A stretch of DNA of 39,484 nucleotides from an uncultured Alphaproteobacteria bacterium (GTDB lineage Bacteria > Pseudomonadota > Alphaproteobacteria > Methylaequorales > Methylaequoraceae), in NCBI GenBank assembly GCA_902536485.1, contig CACAXP010000008.1, positions 1-39,484 of the forward strand, read 5' to 3'. The position numbers and the translations under genes are program-made. The notes under the pieces are model-generated. The model saw only the letters and a list, made by a program, of their open reading frames with translations. It did no database searches and was not told the origin of the DNA. Numbering within the stretch: the first letter of the stretch is position 1; every line of letters starts with the position of its first letter. This document shows, in pieces, positions 18,403-27,118 of this stretch.

Positions 18403-20031
18403 ATGAAAGTTATTTCTCACGGCTCTTTGGAAGAAGAGTTAAAAAAAGTATTAAGTAACCCTCACACAAGTAATAATTTAGAAAAAGCTGTTCAGATCGC
18501 AGAGGAAATTATTAAAATTGATAAAACAAGTAATTATGCTAATTATGCTATGGGGCTTCACGAATTAGCCTTAGCAAATAGAACTGCACCTCAAGTTGAT
18601 TATGATAGACCAGTAGAGGCTTTTAAAAAAATAATTAAGATGGATCCTAATTTTATTGAGCCTTACTTAATGCTAGCTAAAATTTACAGAGAAACAGACA
18701 GAAACCTTGAGTACAAGCTCCTATTAAAAGCTAATAAACAATTTCCTGATCATTATTTAATAATGTTTGATTTAGCAAATTTAATGACTTTTAAGACTGG
18801 TGAAAAACAAAAAGGATTAGAGCTATTTGCAAAATGCGTTCAAAAACTTCCAATGGTTGATTCTGCCTGGTCCGGCTTGGGTAGTGCCTATCTTTTAAAT
18901 AGAGAGTTCGATATGGCCCAAAAATCCTTCGAAACTTCACTAGCCATTAATCCTGAAAATACAACTTCAATTCTAGGAATTGGTGTGATTCACTTTGAAA
19001 ATGCTAATTTCAAAGAAGCCAGAAAATATTATGAAAAAAGTATTTCTATTGATAAAGCTTCTTTTTGGGGCAACTACAATATTGCACTTTTAAATTTACT
19101 TGAAGGTGATGACGAGACTGGCTGGGAATCTTATGAAAAAAGAAATAAAAATCAATTCCTGAATGAATATGGAGGTTCAGCTATACAAGAAATATTTAAA
19201 AAGGATATTTCAAAAAATTCAAATCAAAAAATTGTTATTTTAAGAGAGCAGGGGGTAGGTGATGATATCATGTTTAGCAGATATTTAAGACCATTAAAAA
19301 ACTTAGGATATGATGTTACATATGCTTGTCCACCAGACTTAAAAGGATTTTTAAGGTTGTCACCAGATCTTGACGATGTAAAGCTAACAAGTGAGATTGC
19401 CGATACTAAAGTATTTGATTATAGAGCTTTTCTAATGAGTTTACCTTGGCTAATGTCAGGTGTACAGAAACCAAGACTTAAAGATCCACTAAAAATTGAT
19501 CTTAGTAGATTAAAAGAAAAAGATTTAAAAATTAAAACTAGTATGAAAAAACTATTTAATTCAAAAAAATTAAAGATTGGATTAGCCTGGAGCGGAAGTC
19601 CAAAGCATCTTAGGGACTTTTGCAGAAGTATTGACATTGATTTACTAAAAAATATTTTTGAAATGCCAAATGTAGAATTTTTTGCATTACAAAAAGTTCA
19701 CAAAGAAAATGATATAAAATTTATCAAAAAATTTAAAAATGTGCATGATTGTACAGATCATTTGAAAGATTTTGTGTACACTGCATATTTTGTAAAAAAA
19801 ATGGATATGATTTTTACTGTGGACACATCACTAGTTCATATGGCTGGTACAATGAACAAGAAAACATTTTTATTCCTACCTAAGGTTCCTGACTACAGAT
19901 GGGGGTTAAAAAATAAACAGGAATGGTATCCCTCTGTTAGCCTTCTTAGGCAGGAAAAAGTAAGTGATTGGAAGAAACCAATTGAAGATTGCCAAAAAAT
20001 TATAAATGATTGTTTAAGCAGCAGCAGTTGA
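18403..20031 (+). CDS. TPR protein with C-terminal glycosyltransferase domain (flagellin-glycosylation type, FlmG-like)
   Basis: TPR repeats (AWSGLGSAYLLNREFDMAQKSFETSLAINPENTTSIL), then LREQGVGDDIMFSRYL, KIGLAWSGSPKH, VDTSLVHMAGTMNKKTFLFLPKVPDYRWG. Start at ATG 18403 inside track ORF 18349..20031. Confidence 0.82.
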   Translation: MKVISHGSLEEELKKVLSNPHTSNNLEKAVQIAEEIIKIDKTSNYANYAMGLHELALANRTAPQVDYDRPVEAFKKIIKMDPNFIEPYLMLAKIYRETDRNLEYKLLLKANKQFPDHYLIMFDLANLMTFKTGEKQKGLELFAKCVQKLPMVDSAWSGLGSAYLLNREFDMAQKSFETSLAINPENTTSILGIGVIHFENANFKEARKYYEKSISIDKASFWGNYNIALLNLLEGDDETGWESYEKRNKNQFLNEYGGSAIQEIFKKDISKNSNQKIVILREQGVGDDIMFSRYLRPLKNLGYDVTYACPPDLKGFLRLSPDLDDVKLTSEIADTKVFDYRAFLMSLPWLMSGVQKPRLKDPLKIDLSRLKEKDLKIKTSMKKLFNSKKLKIGLAWSGSPKHLRDFCRSIDIDLLKNIFEMPNVEFFALQKVHKENDIKFIKKFKNVHDCTDHLKDFVYTAYFVKKMDMIFTVDTSLVHMAGTMNKKTFLFLPKVPDYRWGLKNKQEWYPSVSLLRQEKVSDWKKPIEDCQKIINDCLSSSS

Positions 20032-20382
20032 AATTTTTGACCATCCATCAGTAAGTTCAGCTGTGACCTTTTCTGCACTTTTAAGATATGAAAAGTCTTT
20101 GTCATCTGTGACTCTTGCAACTGAGAATCTTATGTGCTGATAAAGATGATTAAGATTTGAGGCTACTTCACCACCATGTTTTAGGTCCAAAGAATTTTGT
20201 AAAACAATGCAGATTTTAGATATTCTCACCGCTTTTTTTTGGATAGCCTCTAGATTGTCTTCAATATCTTTTATTTTATTTAGTTCTTTGATATCATGGT
20301 GCATTGCTGTTAATAGTTTTTCGACTACTTTGACAGCTTTTTTTTGTTTACTACTAATTAACGTATTTTCATTTTTTTCCAT
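20014..20382 (-). CDS. FliS-like chaperone paralog (third copy)
   Basis: AVRISKICIVLQNSLDLKHGGEVASNLNHLYQHIRFSVARV: FliS core; start at ATG with AAAGGG RBS (track start 20415 lies on the -10-like box). Confidence 0.65.
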   Translation of the reverse strand: MEKNENTLISSKQKKAVKVVEKLLTAMHHDIKELNKIKDIEDNLEAIQKKAVRISKICIVLQNSLDLKHGGEVASNLNHLYQHIRFSVARVTDDKDFSYLKSAEKVTAELTDGWSKISTAAA

Positions 20383-20415
20383 TACATTACCCTTTATTAA
20401 AGTTACACTATCCAT

Positions 20416-20440
20416 AACGACTTACACAGGATTTGTTTAG
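20416..20440 (-). promoter_or_regulatory. sigma28-like promoter: CTAAACAAATCCTGTGTAAGTCGTT for FliS-like 20014..20382
   Basis: TAAACAAA-N10-GTCGTT. Confidence 0.6.
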
Positions 20441-21192
20441 TGCTAAAAATTTTCATTGCATTGTCCACCTACAATAGAAAAAAAATCACCTCTCTTTGTT
20501 TAGAAAACCTAAAAAATATCATTGATAATGACGGTTCAGCTCTTTTATCAATTTATGATGACGCCTCCACAACTTATGATGAAAAGTTGTTAAAAAAATA
20601 TTCTGAAAATGTTTTAAGATTTAGAGTTAATGGTGGAATTGAAAGATCAAGAGCAAGAGCTGTAAGAGATTTTGAGCATATTCATAAGAATTTTGATCTT
20701 TTTTATATGACTGATAATGATACCATACATGACCCTACATTTTTACAAACATTAAGAACTATTTACGAAACTTCCAGTAAAAATGAACAAGAAAAATTAC
20801 CTATTGGCCTTTTTAATAGTATTTTTCACAATCAACCAGAAAATATTATCCATGAAAATGATCTAATATCTATTAGAAAAACTTGTCCAGGAGTAAGCCA
20901 ATGTTTTAATAGATCAATGATATCTCGTATAGTAAAGTTTATTGATGAAAACCCAATTTATGAAACACTTTATGGTTTTGATTATTATTGGCCTGCGTCT
21001 TTAGGTATCCCTTTTCTTCAAACTAAAACATCTTACCTGGAGCATTTTGCGAGAGATAAAAATGAAAAGGGCCTTCATTCGTCATTTTCCGATAATCCTA
21101 TGGATGATTTTGATAGAGATAGAGCTTTATCTCCAACTTCCTATCTAAAAAAAATAAGAAAAGATGTAATTAATAAGATTTTAGAGGATTAA
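20440..21192 (+). CDS. GT-A/GT2-like glycosyltransferase
   Basis: KIFIALSTYNRKKITSLCLENL, LSIYDDASTTYDE, LFYMTDNDTIHDPTFL. Confidence 0.75.
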   Translation: MLKIFIALSTYNRKKITSLCLENLKNIIDNDGSALLSIYDDASTTYDEKLLKKYSENVLRFRVNGGIERSRARAVRDFEHIHKNFDLFYMTDNDTIHDPTFLQTLRTIYETSSKNEQEKLPIGLFNSIFHNQPENIIHENDLISIRKTCPGVSQCFNRSMISRIVKFIDENPIYETLYGFDYYWPASLGIPFLQTKTSYLEHFARDKNEKGLHSSFSDNPMDDFDRDRALSPTSYLKKIRKDVINKILED

Positions 21193-22847
21193 TCTTTCTT
21201 TTCGAGCATTGCAGTCAACATGTTTCCTGTTTCTTGAAAAGAGGCTATTGTTGATTCCATTGCAGAATACTGACGAGCATATCTTTGTGTGATACTTTCT
21301 ATTCTAGCTTCCAAAGATGATCTTTTTTCAGCAACGGTAGAAAGAGTATCATTTAAATTGTCAACTCTTTGATCGAGAATACTATTGAAACTTAAGTAAT
21401 TATCCAACTTATCTACAACTTGGTTTATAAAACTTTTACCATAATATATTGTCCCGGATGTTACACCACTTCCATTAGCGACAGCAATTGTAAGTCCTTG
21501 AGGATCACCACTGGTAACGCTGTAGTTATCGCCACTTTTTGTAGCTGACACACCTCCTATTGTGTGTGTAGAAGAACCATCGGTTGCGAAAGCATATGTT
21601 CCCGGTTTTGTATTTGTAAAGTCGAACGCAGAGATGGTTATATTTGAGTTACTGGTAGCATAGTTGTTGGTAAAAAAAGCTCTTACTGTTTCTGGTTTAG
21701 ATTTAAATTGTGTCTCCATTTGTCCTTTATCAAAGGCGAGGGTACCATCTCTATTAGTAGAAACTCCAAGGTATGAAAGATAGTAAGGCCCGCCTTCATA
21801 ACCTTTTATTGCCGTTGATGACATTTCTCTTAGTTCACTTCTTATTTCTCTCAGTGTACTGTCACCTATTAAAGCACCATCATTTTCTGGATCAACGGGA
21901 TCATTTGCTCCCATTGCAGTTAAATTAAGCATTACTTGGTTGTAAGTGTCAACGTAGCCAGTTAAAAGATCTGATACTCCGTCTAAATCAACCGAGCTAG
22001 AGATTCTTACAGCACTAGATGTAGTTTTTTTAAGATCCAAAGTAAAACCATCAAACAAGTCATCTACACTATTAGATGTTCTTGACATTGATATTCCATC
22101 AACAGTAAAAGCAGAATTTACTCCGGCCACCCTTTGTGTTAGTTGAGCACCATCAGTCGTATCATAGGCGTAAGCTGGGGTGGAATGACTATCTGTAACT
22201 TTCATTTCATTACTTGCACCAGATTCACTTTTTAACATAAGCATATAATTTGAGCCGTCGTAGATAATCGAGGCTAGAACATCTTTTGTTCCATCATTAT
22301 CAGAGTCAGTAGCTGCATTATTAATTGCATCTCTCAAATCAGTAAGTGTGGTTGATGCGGTTGCTGAAACAGAAATTTGAGACTGTCCATTTGATGTAAA
22401 ACTTTGGCCTCCACTTGCAGTCGGATCAGCAGACCAGGTTCCAAAATTTATTGTTATATTTCTTTGACCAACTGTAGAGGAGGGGGAAGCAAGAGAAGGA
22501 CCTGTTAAAGTATGTCTAGATGCTAATGTTGTGACAGTTAAACTAGAATTAATATCTGATCCTGCTTTTGAACCGCTGGCAGTAAGTGTTGCTACTGTTG
22601 TATCAGATGAATTTCCAACAAATCCGTATTCTTGTTGAGACTCTATATCTTTTAAAATGTTTTTAAAATCTAGTAGATTACTTTTTAAAATTCCAAAAGT
22701 TGAAATCTTGTCTTTTGTTTTTTCTTCAAGATTATCAAGGTTTTCTTTTTGAGGAGCAGTATCAGCATCCACGAGAGCTTTAATAAGTTCAGTGGTGTTG
22801 ATTCCAGATCCAATACCTAGATTTGATAAAATTTCAGTTTTAGTCAT
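21189..22847 (-). CDS. fliD: Flagellar hook-associated protein 2 (filament cap)
   Basis: LGIGSGINTTELIKALVDADTAP N-terminus; TRNDGTLAFDKGQMETQF-type core (STNRDGTLAFDKGQMETQFKSKPETVRAFF); QYSAMESTIASFQETGNMLTAML. Confidence 0.93.
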   Translation of the reverse strand: MTKTEILSNLGIGSGINTTELIKALVDADTAPQKENLDNLEEKTKDKISTFGILKSNLLDFKNILKDIESQQEYGFVGNSSDTTVATLTASGSKAGSDINSSLTVTTLASRHTLTGPSLASPSSTVGQRNITINFGTWSADPTASGGQSFTSNGQSQISVSATASTTLTDLRDAINNAATDSDNDGTKDVLASIIYDGSNYMLMLKSESGASNEMKVTDSHSTPAYAYDTTDGAQLTQRVAGVNSAFTVDGISMSRTSNSVDDLFDGFTLDLKKTTSSAVRISSSVDLDGVSDLLTGYVDTYNQVMLNLTAMGANDPVDPENDGALIGDSTLREIRSELREMSSTAIKGYEGGPYYLSYLGVSTNRDGTLAFDKGQMETQFKSKPETVRAFFTNNYATSNSNITISAFDFTNTKPGTYAFATDGSSTHTIGGVSATKSGDNYSVTSGDPQGLTIAVANGSGVTSGTIYYGKSFINQVVDKLDNYLSFNSILDQRVDNLNDTLSTVAEKRSSLEARIESITQRYARQYSAMESTIASFQETGNMLTAMLEKKD

Positions 22848-22865
22848 TTAGTCCTCTTAAATATA

Positions 22866-22891
22866 AACGACTAGAGAGTAACTTCATTTAT
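22866..22891 (-). promoter_or_regulatory. sigma28-like promoter: ATAAATGAAGTTACTCTCTAGTCGTT for fliD
   Basis: TAAA-N15-GTCGTT; weaker in the -35 extension (TGAA instead of CAAA). Confidence 0.5.
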
Positions 22892-24462
22892 CCTTGGAAT
22901 AAAACAAGGACGTTTTGCATTGTTCTAGACGCTTGAGCGATCATATTCATTGCTGACTGTTGAAGAATTTGAGACTTAGCTAGTCTTGATGATTCTTTTG
23001 CAAAATCAGCATCAAGTATTCTTGATTTAGACGCTCTTTGACTCTGTGAAATAGTAGTTAAGTTATCAATAACTACATTCATTCTACTCATTAAAGCTCC
23101 AAATTTAGCTCTTTCCATGTGAACCCTATCAAGTGCTCTATCAACAACCTTTAACGCATCAACAGCACCAGCCATTGTTGTGACATTAATCGTGGAAACT
23201 TTGTTCAAACTTGATGCAATAGCGGTAGATTCAAAAACACCACCATTAGCATTAGCTGGGACAATTGAAAATGATTGTGATGAGTGAAATGTTACAATTC
23301 CACTAGCTCTAAAACTATCAGTTGCAGCTGTTGTATATGCTGAATCATGAATGTCAATAGCTGATCCTGCAGTTGCCTGAGCTTGATCAAATGATGTTGC
23401 AACAAATTTAGTAGTATTAACGTTAGTTGTAACACCAGCGAAATCGACATTTTCAATAACAATATCTAAGCCTTCGTCTTGTACTAGCATCAATGATGCT
23501 TTATCAGCACTTAATTGAGCTGAAATTCCAGTCGTTGCACTGTAGGCATTAAATTGATCTCTTAAATCAGTCAAATCTGACGTAGCAACTGAAGATCCTA
23601 TACCAATTTGTGCTGTAATTGATTGTGCAGTTGTATTTTTTCCATAAATATTCATACTAACAACTTTTCCAGTACCCTGCATACCTCCAACAGAAGATGT
23701 CACTTGTAACTTAACTGTTGTTGTTGCAGTAGCTGATACACCAGTATTATCAAATTTGTCATTTGTTAATTCAACAATATCTTTAGCAGTATGACCAGCT
23801 AATACATCTACTGTAGCTGTACCTAATAATCCTGTAATATTAAAATTATCAGCATCTGCAATTTTACTAGCAATACCTGCTTTATTAGCTCCAGCAGTCA
23901 CATTAGCAGCAAGATTAGCTTCTCCTGCTGTGTGCTCAGTAGATGCTTGATAGGCACCAAGCATATCATTTCTCATGTTAGCAACTGAAATAACTGCTTT
24001 TTCTCTTTCATGAGAACCAATTTGAAATCGTCTATCAGCAAATGTACCATCGAGAACAGCAATTTCGTTAAAAGTTGTATCTCTGGATACTCTGTCCATT
24101 TCACTAAGTAACTGGTTAACCTCTGTTTGTAAATATACTCTTTGTTCTGAATTTAAGATGTCGGTTGCGGCTTGGATAGATAATTCACGAATTCTTTGGA
24201 GAGCGGCGGAGTGTTCATCTAATGCACCTTCGGCAACTTGCGCCATTGATAAAACATCAGCAGCGTTTCTTATTGACATATCTAGTGCTCTAATTGTAGC
24301 AGACATTCTATCACTGATGGCTGCACCAGCAGCATCATCGCCTGCATTATTAATTCTTTTACCAGAAGAGATCCTCTCCATTGCTGAGAGCATTTCCCTT
24401 TCTGTTTTCAGGAGACTCTTCATTGAAGCTGAAGTCCCCATGCTTGTATTTATTCCCGGCAT
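22888..24462 (-). CDS. Flagellin (long, 524 aa, with large central variable domain)
   Basis: LLKTEREMLSAMERISSGKRINNAGDDAAGAAISDRMSATIRAL and SRILDADFAKESSRLAKSQILQQSAMNMIAQASRTMQNVLVLFQG. Confidence 0.95.
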   Translation of the reverse strand: MPGINTSMGTSASMKSLLKTEREMLSAMERISSGKRINNAGDDAAGAAISDRMSATIRALDMSIRNAADVLSMAQVAEGALDEHSAALQRIRELSIQAATDILNSEQRVYLQTEVNQLLSEMDRVSRDTTFNEIAVLDGTFADRRFQIGSHEREKAVISVANMRNDMLGAYQASTEHTAGEANLAANVTAGANKAGIASKIADADNFNITGLLGTATVDVLAGHTAKDIVELTNDKFDNTGVSATATTTVKLQVTSSVGGMQGTGKVVSMNIYGKNTTAQSITAQIGIGSSVATSDLTDLRDQFNAYSATTGISAQLSADKASLMLVQDEGLDIVIENVDFAGVTTNVNTTKFVATSFDQAQATAGSAIDIHDSAYTTAATDSFRASGIVTFHSSQSFSIVPANANGGVFESTAIASSLNKVSTINVTTMAGAVDALKVVDRALDRVHMERAKFGALMSRMNVVIDNLTTISQSQRASKSRILDADFAKESSRLAKSQILQQSAMNMIAQASRTMQNVLVLFQG

Positions 24463-24508
24463 CTTATATTCTCTCCGTTTTGTTCATATAATTTTCCAAA
24501 GGAAATTC

Positions 24509-24524
24509 TGCAATTTAAATGCCA
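24509..24524 (-). promoter_or_regulatory. sigma54 (-24/-12) promoter TGGCATTTAAATTGCA for long flagellin
   Basis: TGGCAT-N5-TTGCA, 12-nt GG-to-GC spacing, about 47 nt upstream of the start. Confidence 0.75.
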
Positions 24525-24709
24525 AAAATAAAGCTAAAAGGTAAAAAAAACCTTTAGCCCAAAAACATACTATATATTGTATTTTTGCTTTAAATAACTA
24601 ACAATATAGAAGATTTAGTGTAAGTTGATTGAGCTCTTATTTACATATTAATATTGATTTACAAAAGAGTTTATTAAAAATAACATCGAATTTCTGAGGC
24701 TTTTTTTAA

Positions 24710-24752
24710 GAAAAAAAAATGAGGAGAAACCAATTAAGGTAACTCCTCATTT
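24710..24752 (-). terminator. Rho-independent terminator downstream of tandem flagellins
   Basis: Minus strand AATGAGGAGTTACC-TTAA-TTGGTTTCTCCTCATTTTTTTTT: 9-bp stem plus T run. Confidence 0.8.
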
Positions 24753-24775
24753 AATTAAAGTGCTTAAGTTTGCTA

Positions 24776-25576
24776 TTATTGTAAAACTGACAATATAGCC
24801 GACTGAGCGTTGTTAGCTTGAGCTGCCATTGACAAAGCTGCTTGGTTTAAAATACTATTTTTAGTTAAACTAGCAGTTTCTGTGGCATAGTCAGTGTCCA
24901 TAATTCTGGCACTAGCTGCGGATAAGTTTGCTGACGTTGCACTAGCAGCACCTTGGAAGGCTTTAAGGGCTGTTAGATCCGCGGCGATATTACCTAGGGC
25001 TGCCGCAACAGTTCCTAGAAATGTGTCAGCAGTTGTATCAGCGCCTGTTGCATCAGTGATACCTGCCATAGCTGTAAGTGCTTGTGAAGGACCCACTGTT
25101 GATGTAACACTTGATGCGTCACCAGAATAGTTAATAGCTACTGATTTACTAGCAGCACTATCAAGAATTTCAACGCCGTTAAATTTGGTATTATCAAGTA
25201 TTTTATCAATTGCATCACCAAGTAGCGCTGCTTCTGCGTCAAGAGCAGCAACCTGGTTAGAATCAAGTAACCCAACATTATCATCGGCGATAGCTAGTTC
25301 TCTTATTCTTTGTGCTAAATTAGCAACTTCTAAAAGAACAGATTCACCAGTTTGGGCATATGAAATACCGTTTTCAATGTTTCTGGTTGAAGATGCGTAT
25401 GATTTAGCTTCTGCACTGTGAACTGTACCCACTGAGTAACCAGCGGCATCGCCACCATACATAGCTCGTATACCAGTTGAAAGTCGAGCAATTGACTCGT
25501 TCATACCGTGACGTGCTTTAGTAGCAGCGGCAGCGGCCATGTTAGACCCAATTGCAACATTTGAAACTGAAGGCAT
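24776..25576 (-). CDS. Flagellin (short, 266 aa)
   Basis: MNESIARLSTGIRAMYGGDAAGYSVGTVHSAEAKSYASSTRNIENGISYAQ; C-terminal SARIMDTDYATETASLTKNSILNQAALSMAAQANNAQSAILSVLQ. Confidence 0.94.
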   Translation of the reverse strand: MPSVSNVAIGSNMAAAAATKARHGMNESIARLSTGIRAMYGGDAAGYSVGTVHSAEAKSYASSTRNIENGISYAQTGESVLLEVANLAQRIRELAIADDNVGLLDSNQVAALDAEAALLGDAIDKILDNTKFNGVEILDSAASKSVAINYSGDASSVTSTVGPSQALTAMAGITDATGADTTADTFLGTVAAALGNIAADLTALKAFQGAASATSANLSAASARIMDTDYATETASLTKNSILNQAALSMAAQANNAQSAILSVLQ

Positions 25577-25596
25577 TATTTATCTCCTTTTAATTA

Positions 25597-26391
25597 TTAT
25601 TGTATAACAGTTAATATTGCCTGTTGAGCTTGGTTAGCTTGTGCAACCATAGCCATTGCAGACTGGTTTAATATTGCAGCTTTAGTAAGATTAGCTGTTT
25701 CAAGAGCATAGTCAGTGTCCTGTATTCTAGCAGCTGCAGCTTTTAGGTTAGCAGCAGTTGAAGAAGCAGCAGCTTGGTGCCCTTTTAAGGCTTGCATACC
25801 AGCGGCAACATTACCAAGTGACTTTGCAATTAATCCAAGAGCCGTGTCAGCACTACCATCAACACCGTTCGCTCCTGTAATTTGATCAGTATTCGTAACA
25901 GTAATCGAGGTAGCTGTACCAACTGCTAGTGTGTCACCGGCATCATTGATACCAATCGCAATAGAAGTTGCAGCACCAACTAACTGTTTACCGTTAAACT
26001 TAATGTTATCTGCAATTCCATCAATCGCATCACCAATAGCCTCTGCCTCAGCATTTAAAGCAGCCTGATCGGTTAAAGATAACAATGCTTTGTTAGAGTA
26101 CTGAATACCTAACTCACGAAGCCTAGTAGTTAAACCTGCCATTTCTAAAAGTAAAGATTCAGCAGATTGTAGATAGGAAATACCGTCCTCTGCATTACGA
26201 GCAGCAACGGCAAAACTTGCACCTTTGGAACCTAATGAATTCGCAACTGATTGACCAGCAGCATCACCACCATACATGGATCTGATTCCGGTAGACAATC
26301 TTGCAATAGATTCATTCATCTGGTGACGCGCCTTTTGAGCAGCGGCACCCGCCATAGCGGCACCAACGGCGATATTAGAAACTGAAGGCAT
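25597..26391 (-). CDS. Flagellin (short, 264 aa), tandem paralog
   Basis: MNESIARLSTGIRSMYGGDAAGQSVANSLGSK; C-terminal AARIQDTDYALETANLTKAAILNQSAMAMVAQANQAQQAILTVIQ. Confidence 0.94.
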   Translation of the reverse strand: MPSVSNIAVGAAMAGAAAQKARHQMNESIARLSTGIRSMYGGDAAGQSVANSLGSKGASFAVAARNAEDGISYLQSAESLLLEMAGLTTRLRELGIQYSNKALLSLTDQAALNAEAEAIGDAIDGIADNIKFNGKQLVGAATSIAIGINDAGDTLAVGTATSITVTNTDQITGANGVDGSADTALGLIAKSLGNVAAGMQALKGHQAAASSTAANLKAAAARIQDTDYALETANLTKAAILNQSAMAMVAQANQAQQAILTVIQ

Positions 26392-26477
26392 TATCCATCT
26401 CCTTTAATAAAAATTACCTTATAATTTGTCCATCAACTTTTTTGTAATTTTCCAAAAACGTAAAAGTTATAATACTA

Positions 26478-26502
26478 AACGACATATTGAAAATTTGTTT
26501 AG
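26478..26502 (-). promoter_or_regulatory. sigma28-like promoter: CTAAACAAATTTTCAATATGTCGTT for tandem flagellins
   Basis: TAAACAAA-N10-GTCGTT, about 87 nt upstream of the start. Confidence 0.6.
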
Positions 26503-26608
26503 ATAGACGAGATTAATAAAAAACATTAGGATAATTGTTGTAGATATTTAGAAATTATTGATAAAAAGATAAAAAAGGATATTATTTATTGTATTTTTAA
26601 GTATTGAG

Positions 26609-27118
26609 ATGACTGACGATAAACTTTTTACCCCCGAGTTTGTATATGAAATATGCGTAGGCTTAGCTATTCATGATTTTCTAACTAAAGACCTTCCCAT
26701 GCAAATAGTGTCCGATCGTTATAGTAAAGGTTTAACTGAACATTACAGACAAGTTTCGGAAGTAGAAATTAGTCATCCTGCTGAAGAGATTTTAAGGTTT
26801 TTATCTGAACAAAAAAAACCACAGTATGAAGCTCATGAAAAAGCAAATTTCTTTGTGTTCAACCGCTTAAAATTTGACGGTATAAAAGGCGAAAGGAAAT
26901 TGAAAGGAATCTTTGGTAATGCTTTCACTGGAGATAAGAAAAAAAAATATTCAGTCGAAGAAACAGTCAAAAATTTTAAAGCCTTTGTTTTTGCTATAAG
27001 GGCAGGTACTGTTGAGAAGGCTCCCGTAGGCTGGTCAATTAAAAATGAAGATCAGGAAGAATTAATGTGTTTAGGTGAAATCTTAGCCAAAGACATATCA
27101 ATAGATAATCTTCTTTAA
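26609..27118 (+). CDS. Conserved-looking hypothetical protein (169 aa) between flagellin and flgL
   Basis: Non-overlapping ORF with normal composition (MTDDKLFTPEFVYEICVGLAIHDFL...); no family recognised; not FlaF or FlbT by eye. Confidence 0.65.
   Translation: MTDDKLFTPEFVYEICVGLAIHDFLTKDLPMQIVSDRYSKGLTEHYRQVSEVEISHPAEEILRFLSEQKKPQYEAHEKANFFVFNRLKFDGIKGERKLKGIFGNAFTGDKKKKYSVEETVKNFKAFVFAIRAGTVEKAPVGWSIKNEDQEELMCLGEILAKDISIDNLL

Noticed and set aside
19419-20440. ORFs 19419..19637 (-), 19893..20120 (-), 20207..20440 (+)
   Set aside because: Overlap the TPR glycosyltransferase and FliS-like genes on the other strand; no family features.
24158-25421. Plus ORFs 24158..24544, 24894..25130, 25185..25421
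   Set aside because: Antisense to flagellin genes; Ala/Ser-rich translation reflects the opposite-strand codon pattern.
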